Notes under the pieces: model-generated
Database searches by the model: none
The model's input: the letters and a program-made list of their open reading frames with translations, nothing else
What the model was told of the DNA's origin: nothing
From: an uncultured Oscillospiraceae bacterium
GTDB taxonomy: Bacteria; Bacillota; Clostridia; Oscillospirales; Acutalibacteraceae
Length of the DNA: 64,000 nt
Reading direction: 5' to 3'
Assembly (NCBI GenBank): GCA_900545655.1
Contig: UQZY01000001.1
Span: 36,069 to 100,068, forward strand
Made by a program: the position numbers and the translations under genes
In this document: one piece after another, positions 33,050 through 42,289 of the stretch
Layout of the letters: every line of letters begins with the position of its first letter
How positions within the stretch are numbered: position 1 is the stretch's first letter

Positions 33050-33634
33050 TTATCTTAAGGGATAAATCCCGTATCTTTCGAGACTTCTCGAGACTCTCGC
33101 TATCGGAAGACCGACCACGTTGAAGTAGTCTCCGTCTATTTTTTTCACAAGCAGGCACCCTGCTCCCTGAATACCGTATGCCCCCGCCTTATCCATAGGC
33201 TCTCTTGTGGCGATGTATTCGTCTATCTTCTCCTCCGTGAGGTCATAAAAATAAACATCCGTCTTTTCCGTAAACGTTTCGCTGTCCGAAACGGATACAA
33301 GGGAAAAGGCCGTGTACACCTGATGCTTTTTCCCTGAAAGCTTCATGAGCATTTTCTTTGCTTCCTCTTCGCTTGACGGCTTTAAAAGAGCCTCTCCGTC
33401 ACATACGACTATTGTGTCCGCACCGAGCACAACCGACCCCAGCTTTGTGACGGGCGGCAAGGACTGAAACACCTGATTTGCCTTTTCGAAGGCAAGTGCT
33501 TCAACTCCCTTTCTCGGATTTTCAAGAGAAATCCGACTTTCATCAAACTCTGACGGAAGAACGCTGAATACGTACCCTACCGAGGACAGTATCTTACTTC
33601 TTCTCGGAGAACCTGATGCAAGTATTAAGTCCAT
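33050..33634 (-). CDS. maf: Maf family nucleotide pyrophosphatase
   Basis: Maf proteins hydrolyse modified or non-canonical nucleoside triphosphates and affect septation when overexpressed. The 194 residues start with LILASGSPRRSKIL and contain the VLGADTIV motif with the catalytic aspartate, plus YATREPMDKAGAYGIQG. ATG at 33634 has AGGTGA just upstream; the earlier ATG at 33655 overlaps the preceding terminator. It sits directly upstream of the mreB promoter, the usual maf-mre neighbourhood. Confidence 0.93.
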   Translation of the reverse strand: MDLILASGSPRRSKILSSVGYVFSVLPSEFDESRISLENPRKGVEALAFEKANQVFQSLPPVTKLGSVVLGADTIVVCDGEALLKPSSEEEAKKMLMKLSGKKHQVYTAFSLVSVSDSETFTEKTDVYFYDLTEEKIDEYIATREPMDKAGAYGIQGAGCLLVKKIDGDYFNVVGLPIARVSRSLERYGIYPLR

Positions 33635-33658
33635 ATCTTCACCTATTTCTTTCAAGTC

Positions 33659-33689
33659 AAAAAAGGCACCGACCGGCTTTGTCGATGCC
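33659..33689 (-). terminator. Terminator after the CD1247-type gene
   Basis: GGCACCGAC/GTCGATGCC (33665-33673 with 33681-33689, one G-T pair) is followed on the minus strand by TTTTTTGAC. It lies only about 20 bases before the maf ribosome binding site. Confidence 0.75.
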
Positions 33690-33705
33690 CCATGAATCTG
33701 ACTTA

Positions 33706-34164
33706 TTATGCTTCCTCGTCTACAGGAGTTTTTTCATCCTCAAATTCAATCTCAAACTCAAGCTTTTCTCCGCAGTTCGGGCAGATTGTTGCGCCCTCCT
33801 CGAGGATTCCCTCGTCAACACAGATTGTCTCGTGACATGCAGGGCACTCTACTTCATAGTATTCCGTTTCGTCGCCGCAGCATCCGCAGTCACACTCGTC
33901 GTAGTCGTCACCGCAGCAACAGTCGTCGTCAAGACAGTCACACTCTCCGTAAATGAGCTCCTCAAGACTTCCGAGGTCCTCGTCAACCTCGTCGAGCTGC
34001 TCACTCACGATATCCAGTGTATCATCCAGGTCTGTTGTTGTCTCTGCGATATCCTCAAGAACGTCAATAATTGCGTTGAACATCTTTGTCTCTGCTTTTT
34101 CAGAATTCAAGTTGAGTCCTTCCGCAAGGCCCTTAAGGTATGCAACTTTCTCAATAACCGTCAT
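33706..34164 (-). CDS. CD1247-type clostridial protein with cysteine-rich and zinc-ribbon regions
   Basis: The 152 residues begin TVIEKVAYLKGLAEGL, the N-terminal helix seen in CD1247-type proteins. A coiled-coil acidic stretch follows, then a dense run of Cys and Asp (about 74-97, including CDCLDDDCCCGDD) and a C-terminal zinc ribbon (CPACH...CPNCGE). No biochemical role is known to me. ATG at 34164 has GGAGG with good spacing, whereas the earlier start at 34227 would overlap efp. It lies 25 bases after efp, a pairing repeated across Clostridia, which suggests a translation-linked task. Confidence 0.75.
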   Translation of the reverse strand: MTVIEKVAYLKGLAEGLNLNSEKAETKMFNAIIDVLEDIAETTTDLDDTLDIVSEQLDEVDEDLGSLEELIYGECDCLDDDCCCGDDYDECDCGCCGDETEYYEVECPACHETICVDEGILEEGATICPNCGEKLEFEIEFEDEKTPVDEEA

Positions 34165-34189
34165 CTTCTGTACCTCCAATGACCGACCG

Positions 34190-34747
34190 TTATGCACGGC
34201 CCATGTATTCACCTGTTCTTGTGTCAATCTGAATTACCTCTCCCTCATCGATGAAGAGAGGAACCTTAACCTCAGCTCCGGTTTCGAGAGTAGCGGGCTT
34301 TGTGGCATTAGTTGCCGTGTCACCCTTGAAGCCCGGATCGGTCTGTGTAACTTCAAGTTCAACAAAGTTCGGCGGCTCAACACCGAAAACCTTGCCCTTG
34401 TAAGAGAGAACACGGCAAACCATGTTTTCCTTTACGAATTTAAAGTTGTCGGAGAGCTCTGTCTTGTTGATGGGAACAAGCTCGTATGTCTCCTGATCCA
34501 TGAAGTAATAAAGGTCTCCGTCGTTGTAAGAGTACTCCATGTCTTTTCTCTCGACAAAAGCTGTCGGGAACTTTGCTGTGGGGTTATAGCTCTTCTCAAC
34601 CACGGCTCCTGTGATAACATTCTTTGTCTTTGTTCTTACGAACGCAGCGCCTTTACCCGGCTTTACGTGCTGGAATTCAACAACCTGAAGAACCTGTCCT
34701 TCCTCTTCAAATGTAACGCCGTTTCTGAAATCTCCCGCTGATATCAT
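34190..34747 (-). CDS. efp: Elongation factor P
   Basis: EF-P relieves ribosome stalling at proline stretches. The 185 residues have the three-domain EF-P layout. The tip loop reads [10 protein letters not shown], with the lysine at the position that is modified in many bacteria. It has its own promoter (34785-34813) and GGAGG before the ATG. Confidence 0.97.
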   Translation of the reverse strand: MISAGDFRNGVTFEEEGQVLQVVEFQHVKPGKGAAFVRTKTKNVITGAVVEKSYNPTAKFPTAFVERKDMEYSYNDGDLYYFMDQETYELVPINKTELSDNFKFVKENMVCRVLSYKGKVFGVEPPNFVELEVTQTDPGFKGDTATNATKPATLETGAEVKVPLFIDEGEVIQIDTRTGEYMGRA

Positions 34748-34784
34748 AAAATAAACCTCCGATTTGCATTTGTATACGCGTACT

Positions 34785-34813
34785 ATTGTATATTAGTCCT
34801 CTTATTTTTTCAA
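34785..34813 (-). promoter_or_regulatory. Promoter of efp
   Basis: On the minus strand TTGAAA (34813-34808), 17 bases, TACAAT (34790-34785). Confidence 0.6.
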
Positions 34814-34856
34814 GGCTTTTTTGTGACTGAGATGTAATAAATATAAAAACTCAAAA

Positions 34857-35930
34857 TCACAAAATCATAAGTTCCTTCGGCAATGTAACGAAGTTTTCGG
34901 CTCCGTCCTCCGTGACATACAGCATATCCTCTATCCTGACCCCGAAGCTTCCCGGAAGATATATACCCGGCTCGACCGTCACAACATTTCCCGGCTGCAG
35001 CAGTATTTGCTCATTTGCCACGGGCGAAAGTGCGGGAAATTCATGAATCTCCACTCCCACTCCGTGTCCCGTGCTGTGCGTGAAAAAGCTGCCGTAGCCC
35101 GCGTCGGTTATTATGTCGCGGCATACGGCATCCGCAGCTTTCGCCGAAATGCCGGCGCGCAGAGCCATGACACCGGCTGTCTGTGCCTTCAGCACAGTAT
35201 TGTAAACCCGTCGCTGCTCATCACTGACGGACCCTACCGCAAGCGTGCGGGTGGTGTCCGAGTGATAGCCCTCATAAACCGCACCGAAATCTATGGTTAC
35301 GAAATCTCCGTTCTTTATCTCGGTATTCCCCGGAACGCCGTGCGGTTTAGACGAGTTTACGCCGGTGACAACTATCGTTTCAAAAGAAATGTCCTGCGCG
35401 CCGGCCTTTTTCATCTGATAATCAAGCTCAAGCGCGATATCACTCTCACGTATACCCGGCTTTATGAGCGGTAAAATTCTCTCAAATCCGGTCTCGGCGA
35501 TACTCTGAGCCCTTGCTATCCTTTCTCGTTCATCTTCACTTTTAACAGAGCGCAAAGCCTTCATCAGGTCATCAAGCTCTTCGGTAAGAGCCATTTTAAA
35601 AGAGTCGAGATAAGCCCTGTACTTTGCGGCTTCCCGTACGGTAACCCTGGAAATTTCAAGCAAAACCTCACGCACGTCATATCCGCTCATTATTTCTTTG
35701 ATTTGCGTTTTGAAATCTCCTGTTCTTCCCAAAACGACCTCACAGCTTTGTATCTTTTCGGTTGCCGCTTCGATATATCTTCCGTCCGTTACAAGAGTAC
35801 TTCCGTTTTTTGAAACGACAAGCACCGCGTCCGAAACCGCAAAGCCTGTAAGGTAAAGTATACTTTCCTCGCTGAAGATGAGTGCGGCCTTTCCCGGACG
35901 CAATTTTTCCGAAAGCTCCTTAATCTTCAT
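34857..35930 (-). CDS. M24 family Xaa-Pro peptidase
   Basis: This metallopeptidase family removes N-terminal residues before proline or acts on Xaa-Pro dipeptides. The 357 residues have a creatinase-like N-terminal domain and a pita-bread catalytic domain. Metal ligands are visible in TIDFGAVYEGYHSDTTR (two Asp), HGVGVEIHE (His), VEPGIY (Glu) and VRIEDM (Glu). ATG at 35930 has AGGAAG 7 bases upstream and overlaps the yqeG stop by 11 bases. Its place before efp is standard in Clostridia. Confidence 0.93.
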   Translation of the reverse strand: MKIKELSEKLRPGKAALIFSEESILYLTGFAVSDAVLVVSKNGSTLVTDGRYIEAATEKIQSCEVVLGRTGDFKTQIKEIMSGYDVREVLLEISRVTVREAAKYRAYLDSFKMALTEELDDLMKALRSVKSEDERERIARAQSIAETGFERILPLIKPGIRESDIALELDYQMKKAGAQDISFETIVVTGVNSSKPHGVPGNTEIKNGDFVTIDFGAVYEGYHSDTTRTLAVGSVSDEQRRVYNTVLKAQTAGVMALRAGISAKAADAVCRDIITDAGYGSFFTHSTGHGVGVEIHEFPALSPVANEQILLQPGNVVTVEPGIYLPGSFGVRIEDMLYVTEDGAENFVTLPKELMIL

Positions 35931-36456
35931 CCTTATACTTCCTGTCCTGATAAGCAAAAATAATTTTTTCCGCAGCTCTTCTTATCCGAAAACTCACAAC
36001 ATTTTGTTTTTCCTTTTCATGAGGATAAACATAAATACTCTGAAAGCCCATAAAATTTGCACCGAGTATATCCGTAAAGAGCTGATCCCCGACCATACAT
36101 ATACGTGAAGGTCTTGTAAAAAACCTGAGGATACAGCGCAGATACCCGAAAGGCAGCGGCTTACACGCAAGGCCTACAGCCGGAATACCGTATTTGTCTG
36201 CCAGAATCCTCGCTCTCTCAGTCTTGGCGTTTGACAAAAGAACAACCTTAAGGCCCTCGCTTTTAAGGCTCTGTATCCACTCATTTGCTCCCGGAAGCGG
36301 GTCTGTTGTTCTGTCGTATGAACTGGTGTTGTCTGCGTCAAGCGCAACCACCTTTATCCCCCTTGAAACAAATTCGTGCGGCTTTATTTCCGTTATACTC
36401 CTACGGCGCTTTCCCGTCCTGAAAAGCGTGTGCAAAAAAGGTCCCATATCCTTCAT
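35920..36456 (-). CDS. yqeG: YqeG family HAD IIIA-type phosphatase
   Basis: The 178 residues carry HAD motif I as ALDADNT and motif II as LLSNAK, with VGDQLFTDILGAN as the last acidic motif. YqeG-type proteins are related to mitochondrial PGP phosphatase (PTPMT/GEP4 group), so phosphatidylglycerophosphate is one possible substrate. ATG at 36456 is chosen because GGGAGGG sits 6 bases ahead. It is coupled to the downstream peptidase gene by overlap. Confidence 0.88.
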   Translation of the reverse strand: MKDMGPFLHTLFRTGKRRRSITEIKPHEFVSRGIKVVALDADNTSSYDRTTDPLPGANEWIQSLKSEGLKVVLLSNAKTERARILADKYGIPAVGLACKPLPFGYLRCILRFFTRPSRICMVGDQLFTDILGANFMGFQSIYVYPHEKEKQNVVSFRIRRAAEKIIFAYQDRKYKDED

Positions 36457-36513
36457 TTTTTTCCCTCCCGTGAAAATTATCACCGGACATATAGTAACAC
36501 ATCCGGAGGAAAT

Positions 36514-36554
36514 AAAAAAGGTTCTCTCTGCCCTGCGGCGAAAAAGAACCTTTT
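36514..36554 (-). terminator. Terminator after rpsU
   Basis: AAAAAAGGTTCT/AGAACCTTTT (36514-36525 with 36545-36554) encloses a 19-base loop and is followed on the minus strand by TTTTTTATTT. It lies just after the rpsU stop. Confidence 0.85.
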
Positions 36555-36561
36555 CTCTTAA

Positions 36562-36738
36562 TTATTTGTACTTGCGCTTACGAGCAGCTTCTGATTTCTT
36601 CTTTCTCTTTACAGAAGGCTTTTCGTAATGCTCTCTCTTTCGTACTTCCTGAATAACACCGTCGCGTGATGTCTGTCTCTTAAAACGTCTGAGAGCACTG
36701 TCGAGAGATTCATTCTCTTTAACTTTTACCTGGCTCAT
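36562..36738 (-). CDS. rpsU: 30S ribosomal protein S21
   Basis: This 58-residue basic protein begins [20 protein letters not shown], and its C-terminal half is rich in Lys and Arg ([19 protein letters not shown]), as in S21 of Firmicutes. S21 joins the small subunit near the anti-Shine-Dalgarno region. An extended GGAGGGAGGG site lies upstream of the ATG. It forms a single-gene unit with a consensus promoter, a leader hairpin and a terminator. Many gene callers with a 60-codon cutoff would miss it. Confidence 0.96.
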   Translation of the reverse strand: MSQVKVKENESLDSALRRFKRQTSRDGVIQEVRKREHYEKPSVKRKKKSEAARKRKYK

Positions 36739-36785
36739 TTATATGTCCCTCCCTCCGAGATGTAGGGTAAATATTATAATTACAC

Positions 36786-36837
36786 GTCCATACAGTATGG
36801 ACTGTCACATTATACAGCAGCAAGCCGTAATTGTCAA
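36786..36837 (-). promoter_or_regulatory. rpsU promoter with hairpin at the mRNA 5' end
   Basis: On the minus strand TTGACA (36837-36832), 17 bases, TATAAT (36814-36809) is a perfect consensus. The predicted start is near 36802, where GTCCATA/TATGGAC with a 3-base loop (36802-36786) begins. The hairpin may protect the 5' end or act as an operator. Confidence 0.75.
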
Positions 36838-36844
36838 ACGGAAT

Positions 36845-37939
36845 TTATGCATTTTCCATATATACGCTTGTACTCGGGAATGCAAAGGAAGCTCCGTTTT
36901 TCCTGACTATTTCGGATATACCGTAATTAATTTTCTCCTGTACCTTGAGTGACTTATCAAAGGCCTTGTCCTTGGTGAAGTAGATGATTCGTATGTCCTG
37001 GCTGCTTTCGGCAAAGCCCGCAAAGCTTACGGAGATTCTGTCGTCGCTGACTTCCTCATCCTTTTTGAGCATTTCTTCAATATCCGAAATACACTTTTCT
37101 ATGGTCCTTACCTCTGCGTCATATGTAAGTCCTATCGTAAAATCAACATAACGCTTTGTCATTCGGGAACAGTTAGTTATCGGTTCGTTTACAAGCTTTG
37201 AGTTCGGCATAACGATAACCGTATCCGCAACTGTTCTCACGCAGGTACTGCGCATGGTGATATCCTCCACCGTTCCCTCAACGGACGGAGTGATGATATA
37301 GTCCCCTACGTCAAACGGCTTATCGGAAACTATGGAGAATCCGGCAAAAAGGTTTGCCGCAGTACTCTGCGCCGCAAGGGAGAAGGTAAGACCTCCGAGA
37401 CCGAGCCCCGTTATAAGACCGGAGATGTTGTATCCGAGCTCGCTTATTATTATGACGCATGAAAGGGCGATGATTATAACCTTCAGAATGTTGGCAATAA
37501 ACTTTATCGCCACCGCGCTCGACTTTCTGCTGCTTTTGTCCTCAAACTTTATCACAAGAGAGGTCGCAAAGGGTGTAAAGTTTGCGAGAGCCCATGTTAT
37601 AAGGACGATATTGCATATCCTGAAAACCTTTGTTATAGCTGCAAACACAGATGGTGAAAAGCCTATAACCATTGCACCCAGATAAAAGCCCAGAATCAGG
37701 AAAAACGCCTTCAGCGGGCTTTGCACCGAGGTTCTTATTCCCGATCCTATCATAGGATTCTTTTTAAAAAGCTTTGCGAAAATAGCAGAAATGTTTTTTG
37801 AAAGCCACTTCCTGAAAAGGAAGAAGAGCGCGATTATAAGAACTCCGAAAATTATGTTTGCAAAGTGATTTTCAACAATCGACAAAAGGTCCTTAAAAAA
37901 ACTTTTTATGTCGGCGATAAAAGTTATTTTTCCAGACAT
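36845..37939 (-). CDS. MscS-type mechanosensitive ion channel family protein
   Basis: The 364 residues have four to five N-terminal membrane helices and the MscS core. The pore-lining helix and beta domain read LGLGGLTFSLAAQSTAANLFAG then PFDVGDYIITPSVEGTVEDITMRST. The extra N-terminal helices make it longer than the E. coli MscS type. Such channels release solutes under hypo-osmotic stress. It lies 11 bases after leuS and is the last gene of the long minus-strand block. Confidence 0.9.
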   Translation of the reverse strand: MSGKITFIADIKSFFKDLLSIVENHFANIIFGVLIIALFFLFRKWLSKNISAIFAKLFKKNPMIGSGIRTSVQSPLKAFFLILGFYLGAMVIGFSPSVFAAITKVFRICNIVLITWALANFTPFATSLVIKFEDKSSRKSSAVAIKFIANILKVIIIALSCVIIISELGYNISGLITGLGLGGLTFSLAAQSTAANLFAGFSIVSDKPFDVGDYIITPSVEGTVEDITMRSTCVRTVADTVIVMPNSKLVNEPITNCSRMTKRYVDFTIGLTYDAEVRTIEKCISDIEEMLKKDEEVSDDRISVSFAGFAESSQDIRIIYFTKDKAFDKSLKVQEKINYGISEIVRKNGASFAFPSTSVYMENA

Positions 37940-37950
37940 TCAAAAACACC

Positions 37951-40362
37951 TTAACCCTTTACAACAATATTTACAAGTCTTCCCGGAACATAGAGCTCCT
38001 TCACGATTGTCTTGCCGGCAATTTCCGCCGAGATCTTTTCATCCGCCTTTGCAAGAGCAATCGCCTCGTCACTTTCGACATTTGACGCAACCATGAGCTT
38101 TGCACGGATTTTTCCGTTTATCTGAACAACTATCTCAACGGTATCCTCCACACATTTTGCCTCGTCATACTCAACCCACTTTGAGGTTGCAAGCATGCCG
38201 CCGAAGCTCTGCTCCTCCCATATCTCCTCGGTGACATGAGGAGCAAACGGGTTGAGCATGGTGATAAATGCCTTAAGCTCTGCAACAGTTATCTTTCCGT
38301 TGTCATAAATCTGATTGATAAGAGTCATAAGTGCGGCTATTGCCGTGTTGTACTTCAGAGTCTCGATATCCTCGGAGACCTTCTTTATGGTCTTATGGAA
38401 CGAGCTTTCAAGCTCCTTTGAGAAGTCGTCGCCGGGAACAAGTATGTCCTGAAGGCCCCATACTCTGTCGATAAATCTCTTACAGCCCTTAACGCTTGAC
38501 TCCGACCAGGGGGCTGCCTTTTCATAGTCACCCATAAAGAGAACATAGGTACGAAGTACGTCAGCACCGTATTCGTTTACGACATCGAGCGGGTCGATTA
38601 CATTGCCCTTTGACTTCGACATCTTGTCGCCGTCAGGTCCCAGAATAAGACCCTGAGCCGTTCTCTTTGCGTATGGCTCCTTGTAGGGAACCTCGCCGAT
38701 ATCGTAGAGGAATCTGTGCCAAAAGCGTGAGTATATAAGGTGGCGGGTTACATGCTCCATACCACCATTGTACCAGTCTACCGGTCCCCAGTACGAGAGC
38801 TTATCAAAGTCCGCAAATTTCTTGTCGTTATGCGGATCCATATAGCGAAGGAAGTACCATGAGGAGCCTGCCCACTGAGGCATGGTATCCGTCTCACGCT
38901 TTGCATCCGCTCCGCACTTCGGGCACTTGCAGTTTACGAAGGAATCTATCTTTGCAAGCGGACTTTCTCCGTCCTGACCCGGCTCAAAGTTTTCAATGCT
39001 CGGAAGCCTCAAAGGAAGCTCGTCATACGGTACGGGAACCATACCGCAATGCGGACAGTAGACTATGGGAATAGGCTCTCCCCAATAACGCTGACGGTTG
39101 AAAGCCCAGTCCTTCATCTTGTACTGAACGCCCTTTTCGCCTACTCCTTTTTCGGTAAGCACTTCAATCATCTTTTCGATTGAGTCTTTCTTATTTGTAA
39201 GCCCGTTGAGAATTCCCGAGTTCACCATCTCGCCGTCTCCGACATACGGACCCTTGGAGATATCTCCGCCCTTGATTACCTCGATGATATCTATTCCGAA
39301 CTTCTTCGCAAACTCATAGTCACGGTCGTCATGTGCCGGAACAGCCATGATTGCGCCCGTTCCGTAACCCATCATTACGTAATCCGCAACAAAGATGGGA
39401 ATCTCTCTTCCGTCAACCGGATTTATCGCAACAAGGCCGTCTATCTTAACGCCCGTCTTGTCCTTTACAAGCTGAGTTCTCTCAAACTCCGTCTTCTTGG
39501 CGCACTCGTTTCTGTATGCGGAAATAGCATCCATGTTGGATATTCTGTCGGAATACTTGTCAATCATCGGATGCTCCGGCGCCATAACCATGAAGGTAAC
39601 GCCGTAGAGCGTGTCCGGTCTGGTTGTGTAGATGCGGAGCTTTTCGTCGGTATCCTTTACGGGGAAGTTTACAAAAGCGCCGGTGGATTTACCTATCCAG
39701 TTAACCTGCTGGAGCTTTATGTTGGGAAGATAATCAACGTCGTTAAGACCCTCAAGAAGCTTGTCTGCATATTCGGTAATTCTCAGATACCATACATCCT
39801 TTGACTTCTGAACAATCTCAGAATGACAGATATCACATTTACCGCCCTGTGAGTCCTCATTTGAAAGAACAACCTTACATGAGGGGCAATAGTTTACAAG
39901 AGTTTTGTCACGGAAAGCCAGCCCGTTTTCAAACATCTTTAAAAAGATCCACTGAGTCCACTTGTAGTAGTCCTCCTGCGTTGTATCTATAACACGGGTC
40001 CAGTCGAAGGAAAAGCCGACCTTTTTAAGCTGCTCCGAAAAGCGCGCAATGTTCATATCCGTAACCTTACGCGGATGTATGCCTGTCTTTATCGCATAGT
40101 TTTCGGTCGGAAGTCCGTATGCGTCAAAGCCTATGGGAAAAAGTACATTGTAGCCCTGCATCCTGCGCTTTCTGGAAACAACCTCAAGACCGGAATATGC
40201 CTTGATATGTCCCACATGCATTCCTGCGCCGGACGGGTACGGAAACTCTACAAGTCCGTAAAACTTCGGTTTATCCGAATTGTCCTCTGCATGGAAAACC
40301 CCTGCTTCTTCCCACTTTTGCTGCCATTTTGCCTCATTGGCTTTAAAATCGTATGGTTTCAT
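37951..40362 (-). CDS. leuS: Leucyl-tRNA synthetase
   Basis: This class I enzyme charges tRNA-Leu. The 803 residues include the HIGH-type motif in PYPSGAGMHVGHI, a CP1 editing domain with the TTRPDTLYGVTF segment, zinc-ligand-like CPSC and CDICH, and KMSKSKGN. It lacks an upstream T-box and is embedded in an operon, 21 bases after rsfS. Confidence 0.98.
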   Translation of the reverse strand: MKPYDFKANEAKWQQKWEEAGVFHAEDNSDKPKFYGLVEFPYPSGAGMHVGHIKAYSGLEVVSRKRRMQGYNVLFPIGFDAYGLPTENYAIKTGIHPRKVTDMNIARFSEQLKKVGFSFDWTRVIDTTQEDYYKWTQWIFLKMFENGLAFRDKTLVNYCPSCKVVLSNEDSQGGKCDICHSEIVQKSKDVWYLRITEYADKLLEGLNDVDYLPNIKLQQVNWIGKSTGAFVNFPVKDTDEKLRIYTTRPDTLYGVTFMVMAPEHPMIDKYSDRISNMDAISAYRNECAKKTEFERTQLVKDKTGVKIDGLVAINPVDGREIPIFVADYVMMGYGTGAIMAVPAHDDRDYEFAKKFGIDIIEVIKGGDISKGPYVGDGEMVNSGILNGLTNKKDSIEKMIEVLTEKGVGEKGVQYKMKDWAFNRQRYWGEPIPIVYCPHCGMVPVPYDELPLRLPSIENFEPGQDGESPLAKIDSFVNCKCPKCGADAKRETDTMPQWAGSSWYFLRYMDPHNDKKFADFDKLSYWGPVDWYNGGMEHVTRHLIYSRFWHRFLYDIGEVPYKEPYAKRTAQGLILGPDGDKMSKSKGNVIDPLDVVNEYGADVLRTYVLFMGDYEKAAPWSESSVKGCKRFIDRVWGLQDILVPGDDFSKELESSFHKTIKKVSEDIETLKYNTAIAALMTLINQIYDNGKITVAELKAFITMLNPFAPHVTEEIWEEQSFGGMLATSKWVEYDEAKCVEDTVEIVVQINGKIRAKLMVASNVESDEAIALAKADEKISAEIAGKTIVKELYVPGRLVNIVVKG

Positions 40363-40383
40363 CTTCTATTTCATTCCTTTGAA

Positions 40384-40731
40384 TTAATTTGCAAATTTAT
40401 CAGTTGAAATCTCTTCCGCATCAGCCCAGAGCTTTTCCAGGTTATAGTGCTCTCTTGCGTCCGGCAGGAAGATATGGACAATTACATCACCAAAGTCAAG
40501 CAGCAACCAATCCGTTGCTTTACCCTCAAGTCTGCCGTTCTCTCCGCGCTCTCCCATCCTGAAGTCTACCTCGTCGGCGAGAGCCCTTATATGTGTAGTG
40601 GATGTTCCGTTTGCTACAACAAAATAGTCGCTTATGGCCGTAAGGTCCGAAATCCTGAGAACCCTTATGCCGACCGCCTTCTTTTCGTCAAGAATCTTTA
40701 CGATATTTTCTGCCTTTTCGATACTTGTCAT
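40384..40731 (-). CDS. rsfS: Ribosomal silencing factor RsfS
   Basis: RsfS binds L14 and blocks subunit joining under starvation. The 115 residues match the family: LDEKKAVGIRVLRISDLTAISDYFVVANG, EVDFRMGERG, and DWLLLDFGDVIVHIF. It follows yqeK by 16 bases in the conserved nadD-yqeK-rsfS order. Confidence 0.96.
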   Translation of the reverse strand: MTSIEKAENIVKILDEKKAVGIRVLRISDLTAISDYFVVANGTSTTHIRALADEVDFRMGERGENGRLEGKATDWLLLDFGDVIVHIFLPDAREHYNLEKLWADAEEISTDKFAN

Positions 40732-40747
40732 CTGTGCTCTCCTGTTC

Positions 40748-41320
40748 TTATCTTAAAAGTGCGCACATCTCATTGTATGCGTCTATTGTGTCCTGATTGA
40801 TTATTCTGTCATGGGCAAGCAGCTCGTTCAGAGTAAACCGCGTGCCTGTCAGAATAGCTTCGTTTATGTCCTCAAACGCCTTTTTTCTCATTTCGTCAAC
40901 GCCCGGATAATCACGTTCGTCAGAGATGTAATCGGCGATGTATATAATCTTTTCAAGCATGGTCATTCCGGCTTTTGCGGTTGTATGATACTTTATTGCG
41001 GAAATCATCTCGGGATCCTTTATACCGAGCTCGTCACGAACAAATGCCGCTCCGGCGGGCGCATGCCATAGCTTGAAGTTGTCTTTTACAACTTTCGGCA
41101 GCTCCTCTCCGAGACTGTTCATATATCTTTCCTGTTCATCCTCGGGTGCGTTTTTTTCAATGTCATGGAGCAAACCGCAGATATACGCCTTTTCGGTATC
41201 CGCGCCGTATCGCTCTGCCAGTTTTTTTGCGGCATCCGCCACATTCAGTGAATGAATAAATCTTTTTTCTTTAAGCTTTTCCTTCATTATCGCGATGAAT
41301 TCATCCTTGCGTTCCAGCAT
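40748..41320 (-). CDS. yqeK: YqeK, HD-domain diadenosine tetraphosphate hydrolase
   Basis: The 190 residues have the HD phosphohydrolase layout: HSLNVADAAKKLAERYG, CGLLHDIEK (the HD pair), and later IKYHTTAKAGM and YIADYISDERDYPG. Family members split Ap4A symmetrically to ADP. The start overlaps nadD by 20 bases. Confidence 0.94.
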   Translation of the reverse strand: MLERKDEFIAIMKEKLKEKRFIHSLNVADAAKKLAERYGADTEKAYICGLLHDIEKNAPEDEQERYMNSLGEELPKVVKDNFKLWHAPAGAAFVRDELGIKDPEMISAIKYHTTAKAGMTMLEKIIYIADYISDERDYPGVDEMRKKAFEDINEAILTGTRFTLNELLAHDRIINQDTIDAYNEMCALLR

Positions 41321-41924
41321 TGTAAAGCCCTCCTGTAATGATATATTTTAAGGTTCCGGCGGAAAGAAAATCTTTCACATCCTCTCCTTTTTCTATCTTG
41401 TTACGGATCTCCGTCGAGGAAATCTCTATAGGCTTTGTTTCAAGAAACTTTATTTTTCCCGCGGAAAGCTCTTCCGGGAAATATTCTTCGGCATATTTTT
41501 TAAGCTGCTTCACCGAAATCTCGTCGCGTCGCGTTGAGGCAACCACAGTGCAAAGTTTCAGAATATCCTTAGGTCTTCTCCACTCGTGAAGGGACGTGAG
41601 CATGTCGTCACCGACCAAAAAGAAAATCTGCGCATCCGGATAAAGAGTCCTTAACTCTTTTACCGTATCATAGGTATAGCTTTTTCCCCGCCTTAAGATC
41701 TCCAGCTCCGAAACCTCGAAAAAGTCGTCCGTAAAGGTCTCTCTGCACATCTTAAGCCTTGCCTCCGAGCTTGCAAGGAGAGGACTTTCTTTATGCGGTG
41801 GTATATATGTGGGAATAATCAGAACCTTTGATAAATTGTATTCCTTTGCAAAGCTTCCGGCAATATGCAAATGTCCGAGATGCGGCGGATTAAAGGTTCC
41901 GCCGAAGACACCTATCTTCTCCAT
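41301..41924 (-). CDS. nadD: Nicotinate-nucleotide adenylyltransferase
   Basis: NadD makes deamido-NAD from nicotinate mononucleotide and ATP. The 207 residues start IGVFGGTFNPPHLGHL (nucleotide-binding HxGH motif) and end with the ISSTEIRNKI motif. It overlaps yhbY by 13 bases upstream and yqeK downstream. Confidence 0.97.
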   Translation of the reverse strand: MEKIGVFGGTFNPPHLGHLHIAGSFAKEYNLSKVLIIPTYIPPHKESPLLASSEARLKMCRETFTDDFFEVSELEILRRGKSYTYDTVKELRTLYPDAQIFFLVGDDMLTSLHEWRRPKDILKLCTVVASTRRDEISVKQLKKYAEEYFPEELSAGKIKFLETKPIEISSTEIRNKIEKGEDVKDFLSAGTLKYIITGGLYNAGTQG

Positions 41925-42289
41925 TTAAGCTCCTTATCATATCTTCCGCCGTAATTATTGTTTGCGGCAGCTCTTGCTGCGGCACGCTTATTTGCTTCTT
42001 TTTTTGCCTGCTTTTCATGAAGCTCCTCGCTGTACCTGTAGAGAATGATTACTCCGCCTATAACGCCGATTATTTCCGCTCCGGTTGCGGAGGCGAGCTT
42101 AACCGCCACGTCCTTCGGCTTCTCCGGGCAGCTCTCCAGAAGAATTTTTATCTTTATAAGCTCCTTTGCGGTAAGGACCTCGTCTGTCTGCGCAACAACC
42201 GCCTCCGTAACACCGTTTTTTCCTATCTGAAATACCGGTGTGAGAGAATGTGCCTGCGACCTCAATTTTGCTCTTTCTTTACCAGTCAT
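41912..42289 (-). CDS. yhbY: YhbY family RNA-binding CRM-domain protein
   Basis: The 125 residues carry the CRM fold with the IGKNGVTEAVV loop (GxxG-like). A basic tail beyond residue 95 (KQAKKEANKRAAARAAANNNYGGRYDK) is longer than in E. coli YhbY. Members associate with pre-50S particles. Start and stop overlap the neighbours (1 base with rdgB, 13 with nadD). Confidence 0.93.
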   Translation of the reverse strand: MTGKERAKLRSQAHSLTPVFQIGKNGVTEAVVAQTDEVLTAKELIKIKILLESCPEKPKDVAVKLASATGAEIIGVIGGVIILYRYSEELHEKQAKKEANKRAAARAAANNNYGGRYDKELKWRR

